Source: Macrosoma leucophasiata (taxonomy: Eukaryota; Arthropoda; Insecta; Lepidoptera; Hedylidae). From it: a stretch of DNA of 64,000 nucleotides. This document shows positions 21,193 through 33,542 of this stretch, one piece after another (positions within the stretch are counted from its first letter, which is position 1; each line of letters begins with the position of its first letter). Both the position numbers and the translations under genes were made by a program. Under the pieces are notes generated by a model that was not told the origin of the DNA, ran no database searches, and saw only the letters and a program-made list of their open reading frames with translations. The stretch lies in the NCBI GenBank assembly GCA_036365455.1, contig JAWQUS010000008.1, forward strand, positions 16,971,501 through 17,035,500, written 5' to 3'.

Positions 21193-23132
21193 TATAATAT
21201 AATATATGAATAATCATTAAATAAGCCAAATGGTGCTTATGTGCATTTCTTTTTGATATCTCAGTATTTCAATGTCATCATATTGTTAAATAGTAGGTAC
21301 CTACGTATCTATGTATACATATTTATAATTGAGATATAAATAAAGATAAAAAAATGTTATGTTAAATGTATATTAATTGGTTCCACGAGTGAAGTCTGTT
21401 TTGGGTGATGTCAATTTGCAATAGTAGAGAGATAGTGAAGTGCATTAAATTGGCACGTAGGTATAGGTTGGATGAGAAAAGTGTTATGAGTTTTCAGTTC
21501 CAAATATGAAGACCCTCAATAATTTACATTTATGTATTATTTTTGTATGCAAATCATAAAGCTGTTCTCAGAATACATCTACTTACCAAGTTAAGTCAAG
21601 TAGGTACCTATATAGCAATAGTTAATCGTGAGAAAATTGATGATTGATGAATTGATTTACTGCATATTAAGCAAAGGATAATTCAAAGTGAAGAAAAACG
21701 ATTTTGTGTTGATTTTCTATTGATTTCAATAAAGTTTTATGGGTACATCGAGGTATTAAAGCGGCTTTCATTAAGAATTGGATGTTGGTCAATATCAGTT
21801 TGCGGAATAAATAATGCCTGAAAATTATGTTTATTTCGATAGTAGCGTTATTTCTATATCGAATATAGTCGCCTTATATATAGAAACTAAGATTTTTCTC
21901 GTTAAAACTTTCAAATCGTTAGACAAAAAGAGAAGAGATCCGTTTCATATAGGTACACAATAGAAGGTGTTAAGTACCGCCTATTTCGAAATCTCAGGAC
22001 AATTTAGCAACCCTCCTTTTCATCCCCTACGGGGTTGAATGATTGAAAACCTAGGGTTTGCCTTATTTTATCATAATTGGGGTAGCGGTCTATGCGAGTG
22101 GTTTCATACAGGTACCTATTTTAACTCCGACCTTATGGTTTGGTGGACTAAAAAAATTAAATACATAAACAATTTCATTACAATCGGTCCAATGGATTTG
22201 TTGAGTAAAATCTGGAGAGGGGTTGAGCATAGGGAGGGTCTATTGATAAAAATACACTATGTTATTATCACATAATTATTTAGTTGACATAGTTTCTACC
22301 TACACAAACACTATCATCCGAATACGGTGGCAATATCGTTAAATTAGCCTTCTTGTAAGTACCTACAGCGAAACTGTTGTTTGAATCATAAAATGTAGGT
22401 ATTTGCCTACATCGTTATGAAATGCAAAAATGACGTAATACTCCTCGTAACTGTATCGTTAATTAATCTCGATTTTCGCAATTCTGCATCAAAGCTAAGT
22501 GCAGTGCAATGTCAACAAAAGTGTTCGCATTTGAAACGTTTATTAATACTCGTTTAATTCTAATAAAGTGCAGTTGATTTTCAAAGCGAAATATTTTTGA
22601 TATTTTTTTTCTTCTTGCTAAGTAGTACGATATTATGTATTTGAAGATAAAATTCAACCTTGATGTAAATTCAAACAAGTTGACCATATCAATGGAGTAT
22701 TTTTTTTTTGGATTTCACCTTCTTGTCAGGCCACGTACGGTTCGCAGAAATATTCACGCTGCGTAATATAATTTTTAGCTTCCTCAAAAATATTTAAAAT
22801 GAAACGACTTCACAGAAGGTATTGTAGTTAATATTATGCTACGGGAGCATCTAAGTACCTACTAAACGGAACACTGCGTCTAAATAGAGTCCAAGTATTA
22901 ACTACCGTTTTAAGCGAACAATAGTTTCGTGATTTTCTCTGAATAAAATGGTAGATACAACCTGGTTGTCTGTTATTGTGACATATAACAGATTACAGCA
23001 ATGATCGTAAGGGTATAATGTAACAAAATATTTTTGTTCGAGGATGAATATTCTACGGAATGCATTACAACAATACAACAACCCAACGTTTTATCATGTC
23101 TACCTATGTTAGTATCTCGCGATATATTATAT
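21193..23132. other. No recognised feature
   Basis: Almost 2 kb of AT-rich DNA. A 78-codon open stretch at 22039-22275 is not supported by any motif. Confidence 0.45.
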
Positions 23133-23213
23133 ATATTTTATTTTAAAGAAAAATGGAAAGAAAAATTTGACTTCAGGCGAGGCTCGAACTCGCGACCTAC
23201 TGGGAATCTAGTC
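23133..23213 (-). repeat. Inverted half copy of the tRNA-like unit
   Basis: Reverse complement of 23265-23346, covering the anticodon-loop side, the T arm and the downstream ttttctttcc flank, but lacking the D arm. With the direct copy it makes an inverted repeat with arms of about 80 bp and a spacer of about 51 nt. Confidence 0.85.
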
Positions 23214-23225
23214 GCAGCAGGGTCT

Positions 23226-23387
23226 ATCGGGCAGGGCTTCAGTAGCTCAATTGGAAGAGCGGCTGGACTAGATTCCCAGTAGGTCGCGAGTTCGAGCCTC
23301 GCCTGATGTCAAATTTTTCTTTCCATTTTTCTTTAAAATAAAATATATTTCACAAGCATGTGTTAATGCGAAATAATATAAAACAAT
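23226..23387 (+). repeat. 162-bp direct repeat, copy 1
   Basis: Spans tRNA-like unit 1 plus 77 bp of 3' flank. Matched by 23532-23693 with one difference seen (tgatgtc against tgaagtc). Confidence 0.9.
23236..23310 (+). tRNA. tRNA-like unit 1 (probably non-functional)
   Basis: A 75-nt cloverleaf can be drawn: acceptor gcttcag/ctgatgt with one mismatch, A box tagctcaattgg, D stem gctc/gagc, and a perfect T arm gcgag-ttcgagc-ctcgc. A TTTTT stop lies 3 nt after the 3' end. The anticodon stem is irregular, with an A-C closing mismatch and an extra base; if the loop is CTAGATT the anticodon would read AGA. The missing long variable arm argues against a real tRNA-Ser. The body resembles tRNA-Lys more. 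It may be transcribed by Pol III, but function as a tRNA is doubtful. Confidence 0.45.
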
Positions 23388-23531
23388 TATTAAGGGTAAA
23401 AGCGACTTCTTTACGATATTCAATAAACTGAAAAGTCTATTATATCGGTTGCCTAACTAGCATAGTTGGTAATAGATGGCGCTACTGCTACCATAAAGCA
23501 ATGCAATAGATGTGAAGGAAAGATTTGACAA

Positions 23532-23693
23532 ATCGGGCAGGGCTTCAGTAGCTCAATTGGAAGAGCGGCTGGACTAGATTCCCAGTAGGTCGCGAGTTCG
23601 AGCCTCGCCTGAAGTCAAATTTTTCTTTCCATTTTTCTTTAAAATAAAATATATTTCACAAGCATGTGTTAATGCGAAATAATATAAAACAAT
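23532..23693 (+). repeat. 162-bp direct repeat, copy 2
   Basis: Second copy of the 23226-23387 segment. The flank is duplicated together with the tRNA-like part, so this is a segment duplication or an element longer than the tRNA-like head. Confidence 0.9.
23542..23616 (+). tRNA. tRNA-like unit 2 (probably non-functional)
   Basis: Same as unit 1 except that the acceptor stem is fully paired (gcttcag/ctgaagt, one G-U pair). Box A, box B and the T-run terminator are identical. The irregular anticodon arm remains, so this is annotated as tRNA-like, not as a decoding tRNA. Confidence 0.45.
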
Positions 23694-23867
23694 ATTATAT
23701 AAAGTTAAGATATATTATATCTATATTATCAATAACAACAAAACAAATAAACAGCAAGATAGATTAGGTAAGCCATTGCTTGCATAAAATTTTGTGTCCG
23801 GAATGACAACGTCTCTGCATTGAGAGCTAGATTTTCAACATACCTATAGCAATCCGGTTCATAATGT

Positions 23868-24028
23868 CCCTTTCCCATAATGTCCCTCGGTTTCAAAATG
23901 TCCCTTTCTCAAAATGTCCCTTTCCTAAAAAGTCCCTTTCCCGAAATGACCCTTTCCCAAAAAGTCCCTTTCCCAAAAAGTCCCTTTCCCGAAATGTCCC
24001 TTTCCCAAAATGTCCCTTCCCAAAATGA
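23868..24028. repeat. 16-bp minisatellite, ten units
   Basis: Unit ccctttcccaaaatgt, ten copies; most are exactly 16 bp, one is 18 and the last is shortened. Because 16 is not a multiple of three, the frame rotates with each unit, yet two minus-strand frames stay open (GKGTFWERD-like residues). This is a composition effect and not a gene. Confidence 0.95.
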
Positions 24029-24774
24029 TATTTTCATACAACGGATAGATAATAATTGATTGCACATGAGAAATATGGATAGAATAAAATAAAACAAAAC
24101 CATAAATAGTCAATCAAATTTTAATAAAAGAAACAAATCAGCTACAGAACCTTCCATTATACATATTAATATTGATTGATTAATCTCAAATCAAAAACAT
24201 GTTAGCAAAAAAGCTGTAAATCTTTGTAAATAAAGTCATTTAAACAAAGAAAGCCTCAAATATATTTTTTTTTTTTCAAAAATTGACCCACTGTAATTTG
24301 TTTTGTTTCTAGTTTTTGTAGATATATGTTTTACTTTTCATTTGTCTTCAACTTCAATGTATGCTTATTCAGACTAATTCGCCACTTTCATGCGTTTAAA
24401 AGCATTTCAGAGCATAAAAAGCAATTAAATATAGGTACACATGTCATTTATATTATGTACACGCACATTTATGTTTCAATAACGTTCGTGTTAAAATCGT
24501 CAGCTTTCAATTGATTTGAGAGCTTTCGATTCGAACGCGATAGCACTTTGAAAGTGATTGATATTATCTGAGTGAGTAAATGGGTATTTAGGGCACATTT
24601 AGGGGTCCGTGAATCGAGGCAAAAGATAACTATCAGACTGACACTGTTGATTTCCTGGAAAGCCGTCAGTCAAGACATCGTGCAACGAAATTTTAAATGG
24701 GTTATTTGAAGAGAGATTATGCTCATAATGTCAATTATTACACAAAGAAACAAATACCCGGTTCCGTTTTTAAC
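24029..24774. other. No recognised feature
   Basis: AT-rich spacer. Confidence 0.5.
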
Positions 24775-24960
24775 TTAATTTTTAATTTAAGGTACCCGTA
24801 CACGTAAAGTGGGGGATACAATTACCTACTTTTGCACGCATGGGCATAGGTTTTTGAAATAGCGGAGTTTAGATGACATTTTTTTGATTAAAGGATCTGT
24901 TTGTGAAATATTTGGCTACAAAGTGCAATTTTTTGTTACATTCAAGTGTCCTCCCCCTCT
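24775..24960 (+). repeat. Repeat family K, diverged copy 1
   Basis: Shares 'aaggtacc..acacgtaaagt' and the downstream 'gcacgca' with the 38578 copy. Old and fragmentary. Confidence 0.4.
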
Positions 24961-26285
24961 GCCAGCTAATACTGGTATTTGGACTATATTGAACATATGG
25001 AAAACCTCACGGTGACAGTAAATACCTATACCTAGTTTTAATCATTAGATATATATTAGTTATTTAAAATTTTATTTATTCTCATACATTTTAGCCAGTG
25101 ATCGTTACCTACTTCGTTGCTATCTTCACTATCCAAAGGTAGACTGGTAGAAACTGCCTAGTGGCGTTAAGTCCGCCTTGCGTATAATTTTAGTGCATAA
25201 TAGATGAAATAAATAAACATAATAAATTTAAAATGAAAACTAATTCGGTAAAAAAGACTTAACAATTTTACTAGTAAATAGTCGATTAACTTATAAAATG
25301 TTAGTCTAGTACACCACTTATAAAAACGGAACCCCTTCATTGCACGAGTCTCTACACACAATTGGCCGGCTTTTATAGTAATTTTCATGAGTGTTGCTCT
25401 TCTACCTATTTATTTATTGCGTAGCATTTATTTGTTACATACTTTTTACCTACGTTTATTTTGATACACTTTCATCCGGCTGCCGGTGCTAGCGTTCGCG
25501 CCACGTGCCATGCCGGTTAATGTAAAATCAGTCAATCTTCAGAAAACGCGTAATCCCAATAGCACGTTTCCACCAACATATGGAACGAACACAACTACTA
25601 TCTACAACTACGCCAATAGGGTAGTTAAAAACGTTAAATATTACAACAAACATCCAGAAAATCAAATTTGACTATAGTTCATTTAACATTTGATAGCTAA
25701 GATCACTAGAAGAACTTAATAAGGTAAGTACCTACTTAATTAATAAGGTAAGACTTGATCGATTCTATATAAATACTTTTCAAACATAATTTGGAAATAG
25801 CACAAGTCCACGGCTAAAGACAATGATTGTAACGAAATACATACATATTATACATCCGGTAGACGGATATATACTATAACAGTAAATGTGCTGTACAACA
25901 TTTGCATAAAAATAATCAGGAAAATTACAAAACAGACGTCCGTATTCGGTTTGGTTCGTATTAAACTATGATAAACATAATAAATATGTGTATATTATGT
26001 ACCCTTAGTTGCATAACGTGACCAAGTTGTCCAATTTTAGACAATGTGGCTTTTTTTTAACTAAGCGTAGGCAAAGTATGACGCACGATCGTGCATAGCC
26101 TACTCATGTTCGATTAATGGCAATATCTAAGTCAAGCATCTTTGGCATTGTCTGCATAATAATGGGTGAAACCAGTTAACGATAATTTTCCATTTCTGTA
26201 TTTTATTTTCGCACTGATCAACAGGGCTTTCATATATCATTATTGCATGTCTATATATCTGGCCAATTTGGGATATTTCGTTATC
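24961..26285. other. No recognised feature
   Basis: AT-rich. A 61-codon open stretch at 25486-25671 is not supported by any motif. Confidence 0.45.
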
Positions 26286-26348
26286 TTTTTTTTTTTTTTT
26301 TGTCTGAAGCTTGACAGACAAGCAAACAGGCCACTTGATGGAAAGTGG

Positions 26349-26550
26349 TCACCGTCGCCTATGAACATTTGCAACACCAAGGGTGTTGCCAACGCGCTGC
26401 CAGCCCTGAAGGACTCTTTTGACGCCATTTTTGAAGAACCCCATATTGTAGCACCTAGGGAACACCTCAGAGGGAAGTTCGTTCCACAATTTACACGTTC
26501 TGGACAGGAACGAACGTGAAAACCGTTGAGCACTGCTACGTGTCCAGTCG
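26349..26550 (-). pseudogene. C-terminal continuation of the LINE ORF in a shifted frame
   Basis: Reads DWTRSSAQRFSRSFLSRT, then KLWNELPSEVFP, then a basic end GVANVHRRR. This is the usual C-terminus of Jockey-group reverse transcriptases in Lepidoptera, displaced by one base from the main frame. Confidence 0.75.
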
Positions 26551-27840
26551 CTGTGGGTGGAACTTCTCTCTTCGGCGGGTAGTACGGTGTAGGAAAAGAG
26601 ACGGTGGCACCATGTCAAACAGTTCAGCAGAGCACTCACCATTGTAGAGACGGTACAACACGCACAGACTCCCAATATCTCTGCGCAGGCTCAGATGTTC
26701 AAGCCTGTCAGTAAGTCCTGGATCGTTAACAATACGAACAGCGCGTTTTTGTAGGGAGTCAAGTGGACCAAGCTGGTATTTGGGGGCTCCCGCCCACAAA
26801 TGAGAGCAGTATTCCAAATAGGGTCGCACTTGGGCCTTATAAAGCTGTAGTAGCTGCCCTGATGTGAAATACTGCCTCGCTTTGTTAAGCACCCCCAACT
26901 TTTTTGAAGCCAACTTGGTCTTACACTCAATGTGACTCCCGAATTGTACTTCGTTCGATATCTCAACGCCCAGGATATCGATACTCTTATCAACGGTGAG
27001 CGGAATGCCCTGGAACTGTGGTGCTACAATGAATGGGGTTTTTTTAGCGGTGAACGCGCAGACTTGTGTCTTCGAGGGGTTAAACTGTACTAAATTAAGT
27101 CGACCCCAATCCGAGACCCGCTCCAGAGAGTGCTCGATTTCAGACACAAGTCTAGTCCTGCTTTCCTCGATAAGTGTCCGAGAGGCATTTGCACGGCTAG
27201 TGTAGTGTGCATCTCCCGTACTATCATCGGCATAGCAATGAAAATTGGAGTTTTGCAATATTTCATTGATATGCAGAAGAAAAAGCGTGGGAGATAGCAC
27301 AGAGCCTTGCGGCACACCAGCGTTGATAGGTAGTCTGTCTGAGCGCTGACCGTCAACTAAGACTTGTATATAACGCTCAGACAGAAAGCTGGCTGTCCAG
27401 TTGCATAGCCTCTCGGGAAGACCGTAGGATGGAAGTTTCGCGAGGAGTGCCCTATGCCAGACCCGGTCAAAGGCCTTAGCAATGTCCAGGCTTACAGCCA
27501 ATGCTTCCCCACTCTTGTCCAAGGCGTGGGACCAATGGTGCGTGAGATATACTAGAAGATCACCCGCAGATCCGCCATGACGAAATCCATATTGGCGGTC
27601 ACTGATCAGCTGATGATCCTCTAGATACTGCAGCAGTTGAGTATTGATCACACGCTCCATGACTTTGCAGAGTAGGGAGGTTATTGCTATGGGCCTATAA
27701 ATGGCCGGGTCACTGCGATCACCTTTTTTGGGTATCGGGTGCACGAGGGCGGTCTTCCACGCAGACGGTACGGTTCTTTGATCGTAGGAAAGCGAGAATT
27801 TTTTAATTAACATTGCTATTGTCCTAACCAAATCTTTAAT
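26536..27840 (-). pseudogene. LINE reverse transcriptase, truncated and frameshifted
   Basis: An open frame of about 434 codons without an initiating ATG (431 residues counted from a TTG at 27831). Counting on that basis, the reverse-transcriptase blocks are in order: VHPIPKKGDRSDPAIYRPIA at 30-49, SLDIAKAFDRVW with catalytic D116, GVPQGSVLSPTLF at 172-184 and YADD at 200-203. The usual endonuclease domain upstream is missing. The C-terminal segment expected after HPQRLD continues in the next frame (FSRSFLSRTCKLWNELPSE, within 26349-26550), so a one-base indel near 26540 makes the frame end early at TAG. Non-functional alone. Confidence 0.85.
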
Positions 27841-27852
27841 AAAAGATTTCTA

Positions 27853-29119
27853 TGGTTCCTTGGTTCATTACTAACTGGCGCATCCAATGTGTATTAAATA
27901 ATAATAACTGTCTTAATCGATTGGAGGATGAATTTTCAAACATTTTAACAAACATTAATCACATCCAAAACCAACACAACCTAACACATTAATCTAAGTT
28001 TTTTTTGAAGTCAGTTATAAATTATATATGTATATAGGTTACGTTTATAAAGAGTTAAGGAAATATCAATCTCAATTTAAAAAAAAACAGACGTAAATAA
28101 TGTGAATTCAAAGGAGTACCAACCAAATGCCGCCGTTTTATATACGACGTTTTATTCATAAATCTCTCTTTTAGTACGTTCGCTGAATACAATACGGTTT
28201 TTGTTAGCAACACGAACTCGTACATTGCAATATGTTCCATATATTCACAAATAACAATGCCACTGAATGTTTTTTAGATATCCAATCAGTGTTTTTTTTA
28301 ACTTCAGGTGCGTATTTCAAATTCAAAAGGTCTTGTGGACTTTTTAGTCTAAATTTATGCTATGTGCGAAAATGATTTTAAAATTGGTATCGGCTTTAGC
28401 GTCTATTCTTGACAGACCACTTTGTCCGATCATATATGTAACTATTTTGATTCGTTGGGACAGTTAAAAAAAATTTTACATTCACCTCCTAACGAAAATA
28501 CGAATTAATCCCAGTTGCTTTTTATTCAGTAGGTAAATAACACAAGCTAGATATAAACTTACACCGCACTTTGATTTAAAAATAAAGTTAACTGGACCAA
28601 GTTTAAATTCGTAGATACAGTTGTGATTGATTTATCTTATATTATGTACTGTCAAGGTAATTGCCGCTTGAACATATAGGTCCTTTATACGGTGTTAATA
28701 GGAGCTTTATTTGAATGACTTTGGATAAGCGGAGAGTTCGCCGACTGTAACTATCGATTACAGTAGGTATCTTACGTGGAGGAGGTCAAGAGCAATAATT
28801 AATTAAAAATATTGACAACTTTTGTGAAATTAAGATTGATCTGTACAAAGACTGATTACTTAAATAATTGCAACCTTGTTGTATTTTATTGTAAAATGGA
28901 ATTTGGAGAGATTGTAGACCATGCGTGAATTATGACAGCGTAAAGTAGTTATGGAAGTTGATGTCTGAGTACTAATAAAATGAATGTAGTGGATTTACCA
29001 TGCCTCTAAATATTTTTAGATATCATGGTTTTCAATAACTATATTTGTAATTATAGAATTACTATAATAGTAGTAATATTTCCAATTGGGAAATATGTGA
29101 CATTTTCGGTGTTTATCTT
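27853..29119. other. No recognised feature
   Basis: AT-rich. A short motif gttttttttgaagtcagtt near 27997 resembles the edge of repeat family M. Confidence 0.45.
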
Positions 29120-29651
29120 TCTAATATATATAAATCTCGTGTCACAATGTTTGTCCTCAATGGACTCCTAAACCACTTAACCGATTATAATAAAATTCGC
29201 ACACCATGTGCAGTTCGATCCAACTTGAGAGATAGGATAGTTTAAATCTCAAATTATAGTCGCAATTTTAATATATTGCTAATTAATTGTCTGTTATTAT
29301 TTGACAGTCACAATTATCTGTTAACTCCAAATGATTCTAACAGATGTCGATACCTTTCGACTGGGTTGAGTAAGTAATCAATAGATGGCGCTGCTATGGT
29401 AAATCTACAAACGTGTCATTTAAGCTACATTTTAACAGCATAATTACCACGTGTTGTTGACGCTATACAATAAATTAAAATTATTTTGTAGTGAAAAGGA
29501 GATCACCATTTTTTTTTACAAATACCATCTGTATGAAAAAGCAAAGTGGACTCCGTGACTGATGTTCTCTTATTGTTCCTGTTAGATTGTTTACTATAAT
29601 GTAAATATAACAAAAACTTTAGCCACAGCAACGCGTGACCGGGTCAGCTAG
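29120..29651 (+). mobile_element. Helitron-like family E, long copy
   Basis: Starts TCTAATATATATAAATCTCG and ends gaccgggtcagCTAG. The first ~115 bp match the short copies at 42772 and 55608, but the rest, including the 3' end, differs. The 3' end instead resembles family H. About 530 bp, no ORF. Confidence 0.65.
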
Positions 29652-29756
29652 TTTATTTATAGAAATGATTAAATGAAAAAAAAAATAGAACTTGCAAATT
29701 ATGAGTATATTATATTGAAATACACAGGCAGTTAAGTTACCCATTAAGCAGAAAAT

Positions 29757-29885
29757 GAGTAGCACCGCGAGAACCGCTTAGAGGCCTCGTAGATGCGCAT
29801 GTTTGTATGCGTGTGCCGTTTTGAACGTTTTGTACGTAGTTTCCTCACTGTTCTATATTTACATTGTGGTGTGGTGCTCTTATTT
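29757..29885 (-). mobile_element. Half copy of the palindromic element found at 44259
   Basis: cgagaaccgcttag, gatgcgcatgtttgtatg, gtgtgccgttttgaacg and gtacgtagtttcctcactg match one arm of the 44.3-kb foldback element. The opposite arm is missing. Confidence 0.65.
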
Positions 29886-32445
29886 TATTTCGATTTCTTG
29901 GTGTATTTTTGAGTTATATTAAATAAAGTGGGTGGCATTTTGTTTGATATAGGTTTATTTATAGTGCCCGTGTATAGTGAAATAGAATAAGAGTGCGTTT
30001 TATGTTGCCTCCAAAACTTTTTAGTAAAATATTCTGGTAAGTTGCCATCGCTTTACTCGAATCACCGATTGTGACTCACTTGACTGACATAGTATATGGT
30101 TGACTGACTGACTGATTCTCACTTTAACGCTGCTTTTATACGAATACGAAATATCGTTTCACTTCACACTGGCAATATGCGTAAGAGCGATGCCATTATA
30201 AATATTGAAAAAAAACTTTCACAATGTCAAAATACGCTGATGCAACGCATTCCACAGTGTTAAAGTCAATATTATTAATTTTGAAAAAAAAAAACATATC
30301 TTTAAACAATTAATTTGGTGCAACCGAACCTAGCCGACCCTTAGGCGATAACTTGCTATCTAGATTTCACTAATAACCTAGCCCAAGCTATTAAATTAAG
30401 TTGTTCCATTAAGACAATGGCTAAAATCATCATCATTGATAACTGAGACGTGAATTTTAACTTTAACTGCTCCTCTTAGGCCGTTTAGAATAATGTAGGT
30501 ACAGATATAGTTTTCTATTTCAACGATTTAACACCCTTCGTCATCAAGATGTAGATAATTATGACCATTGACTGTCAACAATAAAAATAAAGCTGTGAGA
30601 TTATTGAAGTAAGAGGATTAGAAGAAGAAGTAATTGCTAAGTTTTTATGGATGAAATCAAACAAACTTCTATCCTCTTTAATAGAATTCATACAAAATTG
30701 TATTATTTAAAAAATATATAGGTATATAAATATTCTCGTACAAAGTTCTATGTAAAAGTTATTAGTTTAAGAATTTTTGAAGTGAAAATTTCTTTAGCGG
30801 TGTTTTGCACTTGTTGTCAAGGGTAATAAACATTGAACTTGAATCAGGACGTGACCTAATGAATGGCAAATTCGTAAGACGGAGAATAGACCACAGGGGA
30901 GGCGTAGAAGAGGAAGTATACCTGCTCTCTTGCTACCTAGCGGCGAAAATGTATTCTTTCTTACTTCGAGAAAGAAAAAAGGACGGTAAAAAATATGACG
31001 ATTTGTGTGGACAAAAGCACTAAATGTAAGAAAAGTCATATAAATTCAGTACATTTCTGTTGAATGTGGTTATGGCATTTAAAAAAAATAATGTTATAAA
31101 TACTGGATTAAATATGCACTTCTAGGTCTTTTATTAAGTTTTTAAGCATTGTATATGTAAAATTTCACAAATTTAGAATAAAAAAAACCTATTAAACAAA
31201 ATTGTTTAGTTTGGCCATTTAAAAAATAAAAGTAAACAGACATAAGTATGCAAATTATGCAAGTAGATTTGTTGTACACAATGTTACAGGTTATTTCGAA
31301 CCGGATCTTAATCCATTAGGTACTTCAATTTTTAGATCAATTAAATCTTGAAATGGCTACATAATAATGTGTCTTTTTTATTAAATTATGCGTACCTCAT
31401 TAAAGAGTGACATCAAAAACGATAATATTGGTCGAAGATAAAATTAAGTTCAAAGAACAATAGCCGTTTAGAAAGTTGACTGCGTCTATTAGATTGCTGA
31501 TTAAGTGATTAGCTATATCTTAAGTCTAAAGTTTACAGATATCTTTTATACCTGGTTACTTGCTTAAACTACATAATTTAATTAGCATTACAAATTCATA
31601 ACTGGCCATGACACTTCTTTCGTAACGAACTTATTGTAAAATATGCACCATACCCGCAGATGTACCTACTTTGCAAGCGCCATTTTGGCGACTGGTGGAT
31701 ACTTTTTGAATAATTTAAATGTCTATATACCTATCATTTATGCCCAAATCTAAAAATACTTAGATTCATGTTTATGTATAGATACCTAAATTTTGCGGAA
31801 AAAGTACGTAGTATTATTATATATTCTCTGGCATTGGACTGTGTTCTTATAATATGTGCCTATGATGAAGTAATTTTATTTGTCTTAGAATTTTAATTTT
31901 GTATCTACATTGATAAAAATGAAGAAAAACAATAATTTTCAACTTGGAGGGAATTTGAACTTACAATCTATGTAGATTCTCGGGGTCTTTACTCTGGGTG
32001 AGCTTTTCTTATTTTTTATATTTTGCACTTTATTCTACTATCAATTATAATCTCTTTGTAGCTCAATTGTTTAGCTAGGCAAGCTAGGGGTTGCAGTTTT
32101 GAGTCATACTCGTACTTAAAATCGGTACTTTTACTAATTTACCTATAAATCTAGATAAAGACGTTACGAGGACGATCAAATTACAATTATCTTTCATTAC
32201 GTGATTCAGTGTCATTCAGAGAGGCAATTGACCTTATATTATTGAAATTGAAGTAAATGTCAATGCTGCTACTTTATTGATGACTTCGTGATTGATTGTC
32301 TACGTGGGCTGGGCACTATTTACGGAGCGGGGTTCAACAAAGTCTGCATTGTTTAAATTTTTAAAGTTTTCATCCATAATAAAGGTAGCTTTTCTACTCA
32401 TCTCAAAAGTTAACTTGGTGTTTTACTGTCTTTTTAGATAAATTG
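29886..32445. other. No recognised gene; possible tRNA-like inverted pair
   Basis: About 2.5 kb of AT-rich DNA. At 31941-32010 (minus) and 32050-32112 (plus) two degenerate tRNA-like stretches face apart (agttcaaattccctcc in reverse; gtagctcaattg then ttttgagtc). Too decayed to annotate as RNA genes. Confidence 0.35.
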
Positions 32446-32645
32446 TTCTTATTGCCTAGTGGTCTTCACTGCCACGCTTGGGTCCTGTCTTCGATCCCGG
32501 GGGCTATCAGTGATATGCGGATAACGGATAATGCATCTTGCATTATCGGTTGTATTTGGGGGTATTTGTATGTATGTTTGTAGGGCTCTGTCATCCCCTT
32601 AAAATACACCTTTGAAATACAGGCGCAAAGTTTCGTTTTTTTATC
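32446..32645 (+). mobile_element. Decayed tRNA-headed SINE related to family A
   Basis: The head has attgcctagtggtcttcac (A box) and gtcttcgatcccgggggc (B box). The body is shorter and diverged, ending with atacaggcgcaaagtttcg, which matches the family A end. Confidence 0.65.
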
Positions 32646-32739
32646 TCAATAGTTATCGATCGTGTCACAGCAAGTATAATTAACGAATAAAATATTATTT
32701 AACTTATCTTATAACTATTACATAGTTCATTACACGTGT

Positions 32740-32822
32740 GCATCTTCACGCCAAGTCCCTAACCGGGGTAGGCGGAGAGCAGGTGTGGAGCGCCAGACAT
32801 CCCGGTCCTGACACATGTCCCG
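32740..32822 (-). mobile_element. RTE-like LINE, 3'-terminal fragment (83 bp)
   Basis: cttcacgccaagtccctaac, then gccagacatcccggtcctgac: the reverse complement of the last ~80 bp of the RTE-like ORF at 46189. Severely 5'-truncated, and directly followed by the tail of a 5S-headed SINE. Confidence 0.75.
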
Positions 32823-32825
32823 TAA

Positions 32826-33157
32826 ATAATAATAATAATGGCAACCCATTATACGTCCCACTGCTGGGCACGAGTCTCTCCCCTTTTTGGGGGGAGGCCT
32901 GGAGCTTACTCCACACTCTACCACGCTGCTCCAATGCGGGTTGGTGGAGATAAGGATTAGTGAACAACCCGCTGTCGGATGTTGTCAAACCGCCCATAAG
33001 GCATTCGATAAGGTTTAATGACTGCTATCTATCGATAGCAACCGGGAACGATGGTTTAACGTTGTGTCACTAGTGGTCACCCATCACACACCCGACCGCG
33101 CCCATATCGCCTAACCGAGTAGATCGCTTGCGAAGCACCATGGGGCCATGTGCGCTA
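32826..33157 (-). mobile_element. 5S-headed SINE, copy 1
   Basis: Minus strand. The tail (AAT repeats, 32826-32838) is followed inward by cgtcccactgctgggcacga, a body with gccggtt-type and tatcgatag motifs, and a 5S-like head at about 33070-33130. See copy 3 (51061) for the 5S comparison. No ORF. Confidence 0.8.
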
Positions 33158-33542
33158 ATACATATAATAACATGTTATTTTCTCAATCATTTATTTATGT
33201 ACAAGATTTTACAAAGATTACAAAAGTTCCAAAAATATTAAGGTGTAGAACGACTTATGGCGAACCTATAATGTTCCATTGACTTCGTTGATACCGATTA
33301 AAAGAGAAATGCATGCGTAATAATGATTAACATTTCGCTACACATCCTTGATATCAATTTATGTAAATATATTATTATAATGATTATGATATAGAATTGC
33401 TTAACGTCTGATTAACATTTATGCTAATCTGCAACCGGAGATTTGATGTTAACCAAATACGCTAAGATTATAATATTACACTTAGCTGTAAAACACATTT
33501 CATTGAAATCACAAACAACATAGCACAAAGCTGTTTTTAAAC
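33158..33542. other. No recognised feature
   Basis: AT-rich spacer. Confidence 0.5.

Larger units (their letters stand above)
26287..27850 (-). mobile_element. 5'-truncated Jockey-group LINE
   Basis: Runs from a poly(A)-type tail (T run at 26287-26302 on the plus strand) back to about 27850, where an in-frame TAG at 27850-27852 marks the end of homology. Only the reverse transcriptase and C-terminal part remain. Truncation at the 5' end with an intact 3' tail is the usual result of incomplete target-primed reverse transcription. Confidence 0.85.

Noticed and set aside
22039..22275. 78-codon open frame
   Set aside because: No motif, no neighbouring exon and no codon pattern to support it.
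23909..24113. GKGTFWERD-type repetitive peptides on the minus strand
   Set aside because: Produced by the 16-bp minisatellite in rotating frame; no start or homology.
25486..25671. 61-codon open frame
   Set aside because: Short, unsupported and not linked to another exon.
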